Notes: generated by a model not told the origin, from the letters alone. A stretch of 64,000 nt of DNA from Pseudomonas sp. RIT-PI-AD (GCF_025642785.1 NZ_JANZKU010000008.1:1-64000), one strand, 5' to 3'; shown: positions 37,918 through 48,709, numbered from the stretch's first letter. Translations and numbers: made by a program.

Positions 37918-38201
37918 TTAGCGTGACGACCGGGCCAGCTGTCGCGATTCCGGTCTATAACAAGAGTGCTCGGGGAATTCAGATGCCGCATTTCGTCGAT
38001 CCCGCGGTCCAGGCCTTCCGGCCGGATCGCCGTGTATCCGCCAGGCTGTCCCGAGCGTCCTTGAACTACCCGTCGTGCTCGACAGGGGGGTCATCAGTTG
38101 CATCGATGCCTGTCGAGCGCGATTTTCGTGTGATTCCCACGGGCCTGCCGGTTCCGCGCGCGGTGAATCGCCAAATCACCTTCCACAAGAGAAAGTCACA
38201 A

Positions 38202-39542
38202 ATGAAAAGATCCTTTCTGGCCATGGCGGTCGCCGCCAGTTCCGGCATCCTCGCGCAGTCGGCCCTCGCGGCGGGCTTCATCGAGGACAGCAAGGCGGGT
38301 CTGACCCTGCGCAACTTCTACATCAACCAGGACAACCGCGACGGCGCGGCGGCGCCCTCCAAGCAGGAAGAGTGGGGCCAGGGGTTCATTTTCAACTTCA
38401 CCTCCGGCTATACCGCCGGCACCGTCGGCGTGGGCGTCGATGCTCTCGGCCTGGTCGGCCTGCGCCTGGATTCGGGTAAAGGCACCCACTACAACCCCAC
38501 CAGCGCCAACCGCGGCGGCCTGGTGTTCCCCACCGACAGCCATGGCGAGGCGGTGGACGAGTTCAGCAGCCTGGGCCTGACCGGCAAGGTGAAGATCTCC
38601 AAGACCGAGGCGCGCCTGGGCACCCTGCAACCGAAGCTGCCGGTGGTGACCTACAACGACGGCCGCCTGCTGCCGCAGACCTTCGAAGGCGGGCAGATCA
38701 CCTCCAACGAGATCGACGGGCTGACCCTCACCGGCGGCAAGCTGGAGCATGCCAAGGGCCGTAACTCCAGCGACGACGAGGCACTGGCGATCGCCGGCGC
38801 GGGCGGCGCGAGCGGCCAGCGCAGCAATGCCTTCTACTTCGCCGGCGGCGACTACAAGATCAACAAGGACCTGTTGGCGCAGTACTACTACGGCAACCTG
38901 GACGACTTCTACAAACAGCATTTCCTCGGCCTGACCCACAACCTGGCTCTGCCGGTGGGCGCCCTGAAGAGCGACCTGCGGTACTTCCTCAGCAGCTCCG
39001 ACGGCAAGAACGGCAGCACCTCGGGCCGCGCCGACGGCTACCGCAGCGCCGGTTATTGGAAGGCCGGCGACAGCGATCGTGGCGAAGTCGACAACCGCAC
39101 CTGGAGCGCGCTGTTCACCTACACCCTGGGTGGCCATGCGTTGAGCGGCGGCTACCAGCAGGTTTCCGGCGACAGCGATTTCCCCTTCCTCAACCAGGGC
39201 GACGGTTCCACCGCCTACCTGATCACCGACCGCCAGATCGGCAAGTTCCAGCGCGCCGGCGAGCGTACCTGGCTGGCCCAGTACGGCTATGACTTCGCCA
39301 CCCTCGGCGTGGCCGGCCTGAACGCCTCGGTGGTCTACCTGAAGGGCGACAACATCGACACCGCCACCGGCGACGCGCAGGAATGGGAGCGCGACCTGGT
39401 CGTCAACTACGTGGTACCGGAAGGCACCTTCAAGGGCGTCGGCCTGTCCTGGCGCAACGCCTCGCTGCGCAGCGAAGTCGCCAGCCAGCGCGACCAGGAC
39501 GAGAACCGCCTGATCCTCAGCTACACCCTGCCTCTGCTCTGA
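38202..39542 (+). CDS. oprE: OprD-family outer-membrane porin, OprE-like
   Basis: The 446-residue precursor has a signal peptide (MKRSFLAMAVAASSG...; cleavage near SALA, residue 23). The mature part starts with the OprD-family pattern GFIEDSKAGLTLRNFYINQDNR and is built of alternating amphipathic strands ending in a hydrophobic strand (LILSYTLPLL), as expected for an 18-stranded barrel. The specific name OprE rests on the sigma-54-type promoter and the association with the agu/spu genes. Other OprD paralogues cannot be excluded, so the substrate is uncertain. Confidence 0.82.
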   Translation: MKRSFLAMAVAASSGILAQSALAAGFIEDSKAGLTLRNFYINQDNRDGAAAPSKQEEWGQGFIFNFTSGYTAGTVGVGVDALGLVGLRLDSGKGTHYNPTSANRGGLVFPTDSHGEAVDEFSSLGLTGKVKISKTEARLGTLQPKLPVVTYNDGRLLPQTFEGGQITSNEIDGLTLTGGKLEHAKGRNSSDDEALAIAGAGGASGQRSNAFYFAGGDYKINKDLLAQYYYGNLDDFYKQHFLGLTHNLALPVGALKSDLRYFLSSSDGKNGSTSGRADGYRSAGYWKAGDSDRGEVDNRTWSALFTYTLGGHALSGGYQQVSGDSDFPFLNQGDGSTAYLITDRQIGKFQRAGERTWLAQYGYDFATLGVAGLNASVVYLKGDNIDTATGDAQEWERDLVVNYVVPEGTFKGVGLSWRNASLRSEVASQRDQDENRLILSYTLPLL

Positions 39543-39599
39543 GGTCCCTCGCACCCGCGCGGGCAGCCTTCGCCGCTGCCGCGCGTGGGGTGATCGGCC

Positions 39600-39628
39600 G
39601 ACCCGCCCATCGTGCTCGAGGGCGGGTC
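39600..39628 (+). terminator. Terminator hairpin after the porin gene
   Basis: GACCCGCCC (39600-39608) and GGGCGGGTC (39620-39628) form a perfect 9-base stem with an 11-base loop; TTTT follows seven bases later. Confidence 0.6.
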
Positions 39629-39793
39629 CGCTGCCTTTTCCGAGCGTCGATCGATTCAGCGCCTGGACGCGTATTCCGGAGCGCCGTGTCGTGGCGTTCG
39701 CTTGGAGTTTCCGCGGGCGCGCGCCCGGAGCCCTCCGTGATGAAGCTCGGTATCGAACCGATGACGCCGTGTCCTCTGCTTATCCTTATAAGT

Positions 39794-39809
39794 TATAAAT
39801 AAATTTATA
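39794..39809. promoter_or_regulatory. A/T palindrome upstream of lsfA
   Basis: TATAAATAAATTTATA is a 16-base palindrome with seven of eight pairs matching, inside an A/T-rich block 75-90 bases before the lsfA ATG. Sulfur-starvation genes in Pseudomonas are controlled by LysR-type proteins (CysB and relatives) that bind A/T-rich sites; assigning this site to one of them is inference. Confidence 0.4.
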
Positions 39810-39883
39810 TTTATTCTTTTTAATTTGATCCGCGCCTGAGCATAGTGGTCCCCAGCCCAAGGAACCCTTTCAGGAGCATCGTC

Positions 39884-40522
39884 ATGACCATCCGCCTCGG
39901 CGACATCGCCCCCGATTTCGAACAAGACTCCAGCGAAGGCCGTATCCGCTTCCACGAGTGGCTTGGCAACAACTGGGGCGTGCTGTTCTCCCATCCGGCC
40001 GATTTCACCCCGGTGTGCACCACCGAGCTGGGTTTCACCGCCAAGCTGAAGGATGCCTTCGCCGCGCGCGGGGTGAAGGCCATCGCCCTCTCGGTGGACC
40101 CGGTGGACTCCCACGTGAAGTGGATCGAGGACATCAACGAGACCCAGAACACCCTGGTGAATTTCCCGATCCTCGCCGACGCCGACCGCCGCGTATCCGA
40201 CCTCTACGACCTGATCCACCCCAACGCCAGCGACACCCTCACGGTGCGTTCGCTGTTCATCATCGATCCGAACAAGAAAGTGCGCCTGATCATCACCTAC
40301 CCGGCGAGCACCGGGCGCAACTTCAACGAGATCCTGCGGGTGATCGATTCCCTGCAGCTCACCGACACCCACAAGGTGGCCACCCCGGCCAACTGGGAGG
40401 ACGGTGACGACGTGGTGATCGTGCCTTCGCTGAAGGACGAGGAAGAGATCAAGCGACGCTTCCCGCGCGGCTACAAGGCGGTCAGGCCGTACCTGCGGCT
40501 GACCCCGCAACCCAATCGCTGA
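39884..40522 (+). CDS. lsfA: 1-Cys peroxiredoxin LsfA
   Basis: The 212-residue Prx6-type peroxidase reduces hydrogen peroxide and organic peroxides. The peroxidatic Cys45 lies in PADFTPVCTTE (38-48), the C-terminal extension typical of Prx6 is present, and there is no resolving Cys at the usual place. LsfA was named as a sulfonate-starvation protein of Pseudomonas, which agrees with the ssu genes 134 bases downstream. AGGAG precedes the ATG at 39884. Confidence 0.94.
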   Translation: MTIRLGDIAPDFEQDSSEGRIRFHEWLGNNWGVLFSHPADFTPVCTTELGFTAKLKDAFAARGVKAIALSVDPVDSHVKWIEDINETQNTLVNFPILADADRRVSDLYDLIHPNASDTLTVRSLFIIDPNKKVRLIITYPASTGRNFNEILRVIDSLQLTDTHKVATPANWEDGDDVVIVPSLKDEEEIKRRFPRGYKAVRPYLRLTPQPNR

Positions 40523-40656
40523 TCGCCCGGCCGCGCCGGTAACCGGCACCGGTCGCCTTCCACCCCGACGGGCTCCGCTGGAGCCCGTCCAACACTGATC
40601 CGGCCTTCGCCGCCCATGCGGCGGCGAACCGCCACACTTATCGAAGGAGCGCGCGA

Positions 40657-41622
40657 ATGCGCCATCACAGCCTGCGCCTGAGCCTGGCTGCCCTGTTCAC
40701 CGGGGCCCTGACGCTCGGCCTGTTGAGCCCGGCCCAGGCCGATACCTTGCGGATCGGCTATCAGAAGTACGGCACCCTGATCCTGCTCAAGGCCAAGGGC
40801 ACGCTGGAGAAACGCCTGGCGGAGCAGGGCATCGACGTGAAGTGGACCGAGTTTCCCGGCGGTCCCCAATTGCTCGAAGGCCTCAACGTCGGCTCCATCG
40901 ATTTCGGCGTGACCGGCGAGACGCCGCCGGTGTTCGCCCAGGCGGCCGGTGCCGAACTGCTCTACGTGGCCAACGAACCGCCCGCGCCCACTGGCGAGGC
41001 GATCCTGGTGAGCAAGGACTCGCCGATCCGCTCGGTCGCCGAGCTGAAGGGCAAGAAAGTCGCGCTGAACAAAGGCTCCAACGTCCATTACCTGCTGGTG
41101 CGCGCGCTGGAAGACGCCGGCCTGAAATACAGCGACATCCAGCCGGTCTACCTGCCGCCGGCCGATGCCCGCGCCGCCTTCGAGCGCGGCAGCGTCGACG
41201 CCTGGGCGATCTGGGACCCCTTCGAGGCGGCCGCCGAACAGCAATTGCAGGCGCGCACGCTGCGTGACGGCACCGGTCTGGTGGACAACCTGCAGTTCTA
41301 CCTGGCGGCGCGCAGCTTCGCCGAGAAGCACCCGCAGGTGCTGACCAGCCTGGTGGAGGAGATCCGCGCCGCCGGCGAAGAAGCCAAGGCCGACCCCGAC
41401 AAGGTCACCGAACAAGTGGGGCCGCTGCTCGGCCTGTCGCCGGCGATCACCCGGCTTTCGGTGCAGCGCCAGGGCTTCGGCGCCCAGTTCATCACGCCTG
41501 AGGTCACCGCCGCGCAGCAGCGCATCGCCGACGCTTTCACGGCCCTGAAGCTGATTCCGAAACCCCTGAACATTCGCGACGTGATCTGGACGCCGCCGGC
41601 GCCCGTAGCCACCGCCCCCTGA
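40657..41622 (+). CDS. ssuA: Sulfonate ABC transporter substrate-binding protein SsuA
   Basis: The 321-residue periplasmic protein captures alkanesulfonates. A signal peptide (cleavage at AQA-D, about residue 29) is followed by the family pattern LRIGYQKYGTL and GSNVHYLLVRALEDAGL. AAGGAG precedes the ATG at 40657. It is followed by ssuD after 50 bases, in the order lsfA-ssuA-D-C-B-F. Confidence 0.94.
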   Translation: MRHHSLRLSLAALFTGALTLGLLSPAQADTLRIGYQKYGTLILLKAKGTLEKRLAEQGIDVKWTEFPGGPQLLEGLNVGSIDFGVTGETPPVFAQAAGAELLYVANEPPAPTGEAILVSKDSPIRSVAELKGKKVALNKGSNVHYLLVRALEDAGLKYSDIQPVYLPPADARAAFERGSVDAWAIWDPFEAAAEQQLQARTLRDGTGLVDNLQFYLAARSFAEKHPQVLTSLVEEIRAAGEEAKADPDKVTEQVGPLLGLSPAITRLSVQRQGFGAQFITPEVTAAQQRIADAFTALKLIPKPLNIRDVIWTPPAPVATAP

Positions 41623-41672
41623 CCGAGGGCCGCGCCACGGCGCCGGCCCCAGCCCACGAGGACTGATTTTCC

Positions 41673-42821
41673 ATGAGCCTGAACATCTTCTGGTTCTTGC
41701 CGACCCACGGCGACGGCCGCTACCTGGGCACTGCCGAGGGCGCCCGCGCGGTGGACCACGGCTACCTGCAACAGATCGCCCAGGCCGCCGACCGCCTGGG
41801 CTTCGGCGGCGTGCTCATCCCCACCGGGCGGTCCTGCGAGGATTCCTGGCTGGTGGCGGCGTCGCTGATCCCGGTGACCCAACGCCTGAAGTTCCTCGTC
41901 GCCCTGCGCCCGGGGATCATTTCCCCCACCGTGGCCGCGCGCCAGGCGGCGACCCTGGACCGGCTGTCCAACGGCCGCGCGCTGTTCAACCTGGTCACCG
42001 GCGGCGATCCCGACGAACTGGCCGGCGACGGCCTGCACCTGAGCCACGCCGAGCGCTACGAGGCCTCGGTGGAATTCACCCGCATCTGGCGCCGCGTGCT
42101 GGAAGGCGAGTCGGTGGATTTCGAAGGCAAGCATTACCAGGTGCGTGGCGCCAAGCTGCTCTATCCGCCGATTCAGCAACCGCGTCCGCCGCTGTACTTC
42201 GGCGGTTCTTCCGAGGCCGCCCAGGACCTGGCCGCCGAGCAGGTCGAGCTGTACCTGACCTGGGGCGAACCGCCGGCGGCGGTGGCCGAGAAAATCGCCC
42301 AAGTACGCGCGAAGGCCGCGGCGCAAGGGCGCAGCGTGCGCTTCGGCATCCGCCTGCACGTGATCGTCCGCGAGACCAACGAGGAAGCTTGGCGCGCCGC
42401 CGACCGGCTGATCGCCCACCTGGACGACGACACCATCGCCCGTGCCCAGGCGTCCCTGGCGCGTTTCGATTCGGTGGGTCAGCAACGCATGTCCGCGCTG
42501 CACGGCGGCCGTCGCGACCGCCTGGAAGTCAGCCCGAAGCTCTGGGCCGGGGTCGGCCTGGTGCGCGGCGGCGCCGGCACCGCGCTGGTCGGCGATGGCC
42601 CGACCGTGGCCGCGCGGGTCAGGGAATACGCCGACCTGGGGATCGACACCTTCGTCTTCTCCGGCTACCCGCACCTGGAAGAGTCCTACCGGGTCGCCGA
42701 GCTGCTGTTCCCGCACCTGGACGTGGCGCGGCCGCGCCAGCCCGAGGCGCGCGGCTACGTCAGCCCGTTCGGCGAAATGGTGGCCAACGACATCCTGCCG
42801 AAGGCGGCAGCGGCCAGTTGA
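41673..42821 (+). CDS. ssuD: FMNH2-dependent alkanesulfonate monooxygenase SsuD
   Basis: The 382-residue TIM-barrel luciferase-like enzyme splits alkanesulfonates into aldehyde and sulfite, feeding sulfur assimilation. Recognisable are [15 protein letters not shown] (4-18), [15 protein letters not shown] with a conserved Cys, and [15 protein letters not shown]. It needs reduced flavin from a partner reductase (SsuE), for which no gene occurs in this operon. Confidence 0.96.
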   Translation: MSLNIFWFLPTHGDGRYLGTAEGARAVDHGYLQQIAQAADRLGFGGVLIPTGRSCEDSWLVAASLIPVTQRLKFLVALRPGIISPTVAARQAATLDRLSNGRALFNLVTGGDPDELAGDGLHLSHAERYEASVEFTRIWRRVLEGESVDFEGKHYQVRGAKLLYPPIQQPRPPLYFGGSSEAAQDLAAEQVELYLTWGEPPAAVAEKIAQVRAKAAAQGRSVRFGIRLHVIVRETNEEAWRAADRLIAHLDDDTIARAQASLARFDSVGQQRMSALHGGRRDRLEVSPKLWAGVGLVRGGAGTALVGDGPTVAARVREYADLGIDTFVFSGYPHLEESYRVAELLFPHLDVARPRQPEARGYVSPFGEMVANDILPKAAAAS

Positions 42822-42926
42822 ACCCGGCGGTACGCCGGACCGCGCGCGCCCCACGGGGCGCCGGCGACCGGCATGGCCGACTACCCCTCACGGGACCGAC
42901 GTCATAGCTCAATTCGGATAACCATC

Positions 42927-43718
42927 ATGGCGACACCTTTCGATACCTTGGCCCGGCGCCTGGCGCCCTGGGCATTGCCCCTGGGGCTGCTGGCGGCCTG
43001 GCAATTGGCGGTGGTCTCCGGGCTGCTGTCGACGCGCATCCTGCCGGCGCCGAGCGCGGTGCTCACGGCCGGCTGGAGCCTGCTGAAAACCGGCGAAATC
43101 TGGCAGCACCTGGCGATCAGCGGCTGGCGCGCCGGCATCGGCTTCGCCATCGGCGGCGGCCTCGGCCTGCTGCTGGGTTTCATCACCGGGCTGTCGACCT
43201 GGGGCGAGCGCCTGCTGGACAGCTCCATCCAGATGGTGCGCAACGTGCCCCACCTGGCGCTGATCCCGCTGGTCATCCTCTGGTTCGGCATCGACGAGTC
43301 GGCGAAGATTTTCCTGGTCGCCCTCGGCACCCTGTTCCCGATCTACCTGAATACCTACCACGGCATCCGCAACGTCGACCCGGCCCTGGTGGAAATGGCG
43401 CGCAGCTACGGCCTGTCCGGCTTCGGCCTGTTCCGCCAGGTGATCCTGCCGGGCGCGCTGCCGTCGATCCTGGTGGGCGTGCGCTTCGCCCTCGGCTTCA
43501 TGTGGCTGACGCTGATCGTCGCCGAGACCATTTCCGCCAGCTCCGGCATCGGCTACCTGGCGATGAACGCCCGGGAATTCCTGCAGACCGACGTGGTGGT
43601 CCTGGCGATCCTGCTCTACGCGGTGCTCGGCAAGCTGGCCGACCTCGCCGCGCGCGGCCTGGAACGCATCTGGCTGCGCTGGCACCCGGCCTACCAGGCC
43701 AAGGCGGGTGGGCTATGA
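42927..43718 (+). CDS. ssuC: Sulfonate ABC transporter permease SsuC
   Basis: The 263-residue inner-membrane permease has about six membrane segments and the cytoplasmic EAA loop contacting the ATPase ([27 protein letters not shown] region, about 157-183). ATG 42927 gives the expected N-terminus before the first helix. The stop overlaps the ssuB start by four bases (ATGA). Confidence 0.94.
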   Translation: MATPFDTLARRLAPWALPLGLLAAWQLAVVSGLLSTRILPAPSAVLTAGWSLLKTGEIWQHLAISGWRAGIGFAIGGGLGLLLGFITGLSTWGERLLDSSIQMVRNVPHLALIPLVILWFGIDESAKIFLVALGTLFPIYLNTYHGIRNVDPALVEMARSYGLSGFGLFRQVILPGALPSILVGVRFALGFMWLTLIVAETISASSGIGYLAMNAREFLQTDVVVLAILLYAVLGKLADLAARGLERIWLRWHPAYQAKAGGL

Positions 43719-44521
43719 GCAGCCTGTCCCCGGTGGATTTGCGCCGCGGCATTCCCCTGGAAGCGCGCGGCCTGGGCAAGGCGTTCGGCGAACGGCAAGT
43801 GCTTCGCGACATCGACCTGAACGTGCCGGCCGGCGAATTCGTCGCGGTGGTCGGGCGCAGCGGCTGCGGCAAGAGCACGCTGCTGCGTTTGCTGGCGGGG
43901 CTCGACCGTCCCAGCAGCGGGCAATTGCTCGCCGGCAAGGCGCCCTTGGCGGATTCCCGCGAGGACACCCGGCTGATGTTCCAGGACGCGCGCCTGCTGC
44001 CGTGGAAACGGGTCATCGACAACGTCGGCCTGGGGCTGAGCGGCGACTGGCGCCCGCGTGCCCTGCAGGCGCTGGAAGCCGTGGGCCTGGCGGACCGCGC
44101 CCGGGAATGGCCGGCGGCGTTGTCTGGCGGGCAGAAGCAGCGGGTCGCCCTGGCGCGGGCGTTGATCCACGAGCCGCGCCTGCTGCTGCTCGACGAACCC
44201 CTGGGTGCCCTCGACGCACTGACCCGCATCGAGATGCAGCAACTGATCGAGGGTCTATGGCAGCGTCACGGTTTCACCGTGCTACTGGTGACCCACGACG
44301 TGAACGAAGCGGTGGCCATCGCCGATCGGGTGATCCTGATCGAGGAAGGCGAAATCGGCCTGGACTTGCGCGTCGGCCTGCCGCGTCCCCGCCGGCGCGG
44401 CTCGGCGGCCTTGGCCGCGCTGGAGGCGCAGGTGCTCGACCGGGTACTGGCGCAGCCCGGCTCGCCGCCCGAGCCGGAACCCCTCTCACCCCTGCCCACG
44501 CAATTGCGCTGGGCCCTGTAG
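43715..44521 (+). CDS. ssuB: Sulfonate ABC transporter ATP-binding protein SsuB
   Basis: The 268-residue ATPase powers sulfonate uptake through SsuC. It has Walker [10 protein letters not shown] (47-55), signature LSGGQKQRV (136-144) and Walker B LLLLDEP (156-162). The ATG at 43715 is coupled to the ssuC stop by a four-base overlap; the longer open frame upstream is not family-like. Confidence 0.95.
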   Translation: MSSLSPVDLRRGIPLEARGLGKAFGERQVLRDIDLNVPAGEFVAVVGRSGCGKSTLLRLLAGLDRPSSGQLLAGKAPLADSREDTRLMFQDARLLPWKRVIDNVGLGLSGDWRPRALQALEAVGLADRAREWPAALSGGQKQRVALARALIHEPRLLLLDEPLGALDALTRIEMQQLIEGLWQRHGFTVLLVTHDVNEAVAIADRVILIEEGEIGLDLRVGLPRPRRRGSAALAALEAQVLDRVLAQPGSPPEPEPLSPLPTQLRWAL

Positions 44522-44582
44522 CAAGCAAGGGCCGCCGGCGAACGCGCCGGTGGCTTCAAACCGAAAACCGAGGAGAGACACC

Positions 44583-44798
44583 ATGACCATCAAAGCCATC
44601 AACGTCCGCAACCAGTTCCGCGGCACCATCAAGGAAATCGTCGAGGGCGACGTGCTTTCGGAAATCGACGTGCAGACTGCCGCCGGCATCGTCACTTCGG
44701 TGATCACCACGCGCTCGGTGAAGGAGCTGGAGCTGGGCGTCGGCTCCGAGGTGATCGCCTTCGTCAAATCCACCGAGGTGTCCATCGCCAAGCTCTGA
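44583..44798 (+). CDS. ssuF: Molybdopterin-binding (TOBE) protein SsuF
   Basis: The 71-residue single TOBE/molbindin domain protein shows the pattern INVRNQFRGTIKEIVEG...EIDVQTAAGIVTSVIT. Such molbindins bind molybdate or related oxyanions; SsuF is needed for use of some sulfonates in Pseudomonas putida, by an unknown mechanism. GAGGAGA precedes the ATG at 44583. It is the last gene of the ssu operon. Confidence 0.92.
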   Translation: MTIKAINVRNQFRGTIKEIVEGDVLSEIDVQTAAGIVTSVITTRSVKELELGVGSEVIAFVKSTEVSIAKL

Positions 44799-44818
44799 GC
44801 CCGGCGGGCGAGCGGCGC

Positions 44819-46141
44819 TCAGTCGGCCTGTTTCAGGGTGGAGGCGAACTGGCTGATGGCTTCCACCACATGCTGCGCGCCGTCCTGGATTTCCTGGATC
44901 ACCTTTCCCGCCTGGTTCGCCAGACTCACCCCTTGTTCCGCCTGGTTACGGCTGACCACCATGCGCGCCACGGCCGCTTCGGCGAGGTCGTGGTTCTTGC
45001 GCACCACCTCGACGATTTCCACCGTGGCCTGACTGGTGCGGGCGGCGAGGTGGCGGACCTCGTCGGCCACCACTGCGAAGCCGCGGCCCTGCTCGCCGGC
45101 GCGGGCCGCCTCGATCGCGGCATTCAGCGCCAGCAGGTTGGTTTGTTCGGCGATCCCGCTGATGGTGCCGACGATGGTGCTGATCATCTGCGACTGCTGG
45201 CTCAGCGCCTCGATGCCCTCCGAGGCCTGCTGCACCTCGTCGGCCACCTTGCGCATCACCTCCACGGCTTCCTGCACCACCGTGCCGCCCCGGTGGGCGA
45301 TGGTGTCGGTCTGTAGCGAGGTGGTATAGGCAATGTGCGCGGCCTGGGACTCCGCGTCGTGGCGGTTGACCTGGTCGGTAATGTCGTGGGCGAACTTGAT
45401 CACCTTGTAGGGCCGCTTGTCCTCCCCCAGCACCGGGTTGTAGGTGGCGTTGAGCCAGATCACCCGGCCGTTGCGGTCGATGCGCTTGAAGCGGCCGGCG
45501 ATGAATTCGCCGCGGTTGAGGCGTTGCCAGAACTGCTGGTACTCGGCGGACTCGGTTTCGCCGCGTTCGCAGAACAGGCTGTGATGCTTGCCCTTGATGG
45601 CGTCCAGGGAGTAGCCGAGGGTGTGCAGGAAATTGCCGTTGGCGGTGAGGACCTCGCCGGCGAGGTTGAATTCGATGACCGCGGTGGAGCGGTTCAGCGC
45701 GTCGATGATGCTGGCGTGCTCCTGGCCCTGCGCGACCGTGGCAGTGACGTCGGCCGCCTGCTCGATCACCTTCAGGATGCGACCGTCCGTGCCGCGTACC
45801 GGGTTGTAGCTGGCTTCCAGCCAGACCGGCCGGCCGCCCTTGGCCAGGCGGAGGAACTTGCCGGAGACCGTCTCCCCGCCGTTCAGGCGGCTCCAGAGGC
45901 GCTGCTCGTCGGCACTGGCATGCTGATCCGGCGGGCAAAGCATCCGGTGGTGCTGACCCTGGATGTCTTCCAGGCGGTAGCCCAGGATCGCGAGGAACTT
46001 CGGGTTGGCAGTGAGGATGGTGCCGTCCGGTGCGAATTCGATGAACGCCAGCGAGCGGCCGATGGCGTCCTGTTCGGCGCGCAATGTCTGCAGGGCGGCC
46101 TGGCAGTCGGCCAACTGGTGCTTCAAACGGGCATTGAACAT
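44819..46141 (-). CDS. Soluble PAS-PAS methyl-accepting chemotaxis protein, BdlA-like
   Basis: The 440-residue protein has two PAS domains (about 25-135 and 147-257; each shows the pattern AN..FL..LGY....I.G.HH and later SYNPV or TYNPV) and a chemoreceptor signalling domain whose hairpin tip reads [35 protein letters not shown]. No membrane segment or HAMP domain is present, so it is cytoplasmic. The layout matches BdlA (biofilm dispersion) or Aer-like energy sensors of P. aeruginosa. The ligand is unknown; PAS domains here probably bind heme or flavin. Confidence 0.9.
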   Translation of the reverse strand: MFNARLKHQLADCQAALQTLRAEQDAIGRSLAFIEFAPDGTILTANPKFLAILGYRLEDIQGQHHRMLCPPDQHASADEQRLWSRLNGGETVSGKFLRLAKGGRPVWLEASYNPVRGTDGRILKVIEQAADVTATVAQGQEHASIIDALNRSTAVIEFNLAGEVLTANGNFLHTLGYSLDAIKGKHHSLFCERGETESAEYQQFWQRLNRGEFIAGRFKRIDRNGRVIWLNATYNPVLGEDKRPYKVIKFAHDITDQVNRHDAESQAAHIAYTTSLQTDTIAHRGGTVVQEAVEVMRKVADEVQQASEGIEALSQQSQMISTIVGTISGIAEQTNLLALNAAIEAARAGEQGRGFAVVADEVRHLAARTSQATVEIVEVVRKNHDLAEAAVARMVVSRNQAEQGVSLANQAGKVIQEIQDGAQHVVEAISQFASTLKQAD

Positions 46142-46277
46142 CTCGACCTCGGGACAAGGATCTACGGCGGAATGAGTGATCCGCAGGATCGACTCCGATT
46201 TGTCCGTTCAGCGCTCGATGCTCGTCGCTGCGCGTTAGGCGCCATGGGCACGGACCGCCCGGCGAATAGTTAAGCTG

Positions 46278-46311
46278 AATAAAATCTATACGATTTTATT
46301 ATCTTGTACAA
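46278..46311 (-). promoter_or_regulatory. Inverted repeat and -35/-10 upstream of the BdlA-like gene
   Basis: AATAAAATC (46278-46286) and GATTTTATT (46292-46300) form a perfect 9-base inverted repeat with a 5-base spacer. On the minus strand TTGTAC (46311-46306) and TAGATT (46288-46283) are 17 bases apart, a plausible sigma-70 promoter that the repeat would overlap. It lies 137 bases before the receptor start, so a repressor or activator site is possible. Confidence 0.45.
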
Positions 46312-46403
46312 CATTTGTATAAGGTGGTGGCGAGGTTCGCCGAGGGTGGAAAACGCGTTGATATGGTGGTGGAACACGCCCGCCGCGAGGGCGGGCGCGC
46401 GCC

Positions 46404-47510
46404 TCAGCCGCGTTGCGCGGCGGGCTGCTGCTGGGTGATACAGTGGATGTTGCCGCCGCCGAGCAGGATCTCGCGGCCGGGCACCAGCACCACTTCGCGG
46501 TCGGGGAAGAGACGCTGGAGCAGGGCCCTGGCGTCCTCGTCGTGGGGGTCGTCGAAGCTCGGCGCGACGATGCCGCCGTTGACGATAAGAAAGTTGACGT
46601 AGGAGCCGGCCAGGCGCGAGGTCGCCTCGCGGGCCTGGCTGCCGCTCAAGGCATCGACGCCGGCGCATTCCTCCTCGGTGGCGTACAGCGGCCCGGGGAT
46701 CGGCATCTTGTGCACCTTCAGCGGGCGTCCGCGGGCGTCGCGGGCCTGCTCCAGCACCCTCAGCGCCGCCTGGCAGCGTGGATGGTTAGGGTCCTGCGGG
46801 TCGTCGGTCCAGGCCAGCAGCACTTCGCCGGGGCGCACGAAGCAGCAGAAGTTATCCACGTGGCCGTCGGTTTCGTCGTTGTACAGGCCTTCCGGCAGCC
46901 AGATCACCTTGTCCACCGCGAGATGGTCGCCCAGCAGCGCTTCTATGGCCTCGCGGCCCAGGTGCGGGTTGCGGTTGGGGTTGAGCAGGCATTCCTCGGT
47001 GGTGATCAGGGTGCCTTCGCCATCCACGTGGATGGAGCCGCCCTCGAGGACGAAGCCCTCGGTGCGATAACGGGCGCAGCCTTCCAGGCCGAGGATTTTG
47101 CCGGCCACCTGGTCGTCGCGCAGCCAGGGGAAGTACAGGCCGCCGAGCAGTCCGCCCCAGGCGTTGAAGGCCCAGTCGACGCCACGCACTTCGCCGCGCG
47201 CATCGGTGACGAAGGTCGGCCCGGTGTCGCGCACCCAGGCGTCGTCGTTGCTGATTTCCACCACCCGGATCGAGGTGTGGGCGAGCCGCGCGCAGGCGTT
47301 CTCGTACTGCGCCGCGGATACGCAAAGGGTCACCGGCTCGAAACGCGCGATGGCTTCGGCCACCGCGGTGAAGGCGGCCTGGGCCGGCTTGCCGCCGTTG
47401 CGCCAGTTGTCCGGCCGCTCGGGCCAGACCATCCAGGTCTGCGCATGGGGTTCCCATTCCGCCGGCATGCGGAAGCCGTCGGCGCGCGGGGTGCTGTTCA
47501 GGGTCTTCAT
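46404..47510 (-). CDS. aguA: Agmatine deiminase AguA
   Basis: The 368-residue enzyme hydrolyses agmatine to N-carbamoylputrescine and ammonia. It belongs to the Porphyromonas-type deiminase family: [36 protein letters not shown] and [21 protein letters not shown] segments are present, and the catalytic Cys is about residue 357 in [11 protein letters not shown]. It lies 89 bases after aguB on the same strand in the agmatine-inducible aguBA unit. Confidence 0.96.
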   Translation of the reverse strand: MKTLNSTPRADGFRMPAEWEPHAQTWMVWPERPDNWRNGGKPAQAAFTAVAEAIARFEPVTLCVSAAQYENACARLAHTSIRVVEISNDDAWVRDTGPTFVTDARGEVRGVDWAFNAWGGLLGGLYFPWLRDDQVAGKILGLEGCARYRTEGFVLEGGSIHVDGEGTLITTEECLLNPNRNPHLGREAIEALLGDHLAVDKVIWLPEGLYNDETDGHVDNFCCFVRPGEVLLAWTDDPQDPNHPRCQAALRVLEQARDARGRPLKVHKMPIPGPLYATEEECAGVDALSGSQAREATSRLAGSYVNFLIVNGGIVAPSFDDPHDEDARALLQRLFPDREVVLVPGREILLGGGNIHCITQQQPAAQRG

Positions 47511-47599
47511 GTCCTATCGCCTGTGTCGTCGGGGGCGCGCTGCGCCCCGGGCCGCCGGGCGCGAGCGCGTACCGGCGGGGATCGGAGTTTTCGGCGGGC

Positions 47600-48478
<879 letters not shown>

Positions 48479-48625
48479 GGGCATACCTCGTGATGGAAAG
48501 CGACCAAGCATCCGACCCCGAAACGGGCGCGGCGCTCGCCAAGACTCCGACGAATGAGCGAAGGCGGGGGCGAAGCGCGCGGGGCCAGGCATGAAGCACG
48601 ATCGGGACGCCGTGCATTGCCGGTC

Positions 48626-48642
48626 TTTATAGTCGATATAAA
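48626..48642. promoter_or_regulatory. Palindrome upstream of aguB (candidate AguR site 1)
   Basis: TTTATA (48626-48631) and TATAAA (48637-48642) flank GTCGA, forming a 17-base inverted repeat in the 264-base aguR-aguB gap, about 150 bases before the aguB ATG. AguR is known to repress aguBA in P. aeruginosa; the exact site here is a guess. Confidence 0.4.
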
Positions 48643-48693
48643 TCCGGTTAGACAGCGGACATTTTCTATCGCGGGATGAATTCTGATTGAAAT

Positions 48694-48709
48694 ACGGATA
48701 AATATCCGT
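48694..48709. promoter_or_regulatory. Palindrome upstream of aguB (candidate AguR site 2)
   Basis: ACGGATAAATATCCGT has seven-base arms around AA. It is 33 bases before the aguR stop codon end and could act as an operator for aguBA or as a weak end of the aguR transcript. Confidence 0.4.

Larger units (their letters stand above)
37647..38201. other. 555-base intergenic region before the OprE-like porin
   Basis: It holds the possible TM2 terminator, a strongly A/T-rich block (about 37715-37770), a sigma-54-type promoter at 37902-37917 and a leader of about 270 bases. AATCATTAAATTA within the A/T block resembles an integration host factor site with one mismatch. Small open frames inside do not look like genes. 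Confidence 0.6.
39543..39883. other. Intergenic region between the porin and lsfA
   Basis: The 341 bases contain a GC-rich hairpin at about 39555-39588, a better terminator at 39600-39628 and an A/T-rich promoter-like block with a 16-base palindrome at 39794-39809. No gene is supported. Confidence 0.6.

Noticed and set aside
37776-37991. Minus-strand open frame of 71 codons upstream of the porin
   Set aside because: It has no ribosome site and crosses the sigma-54-type promoter; composition is not protein-like.
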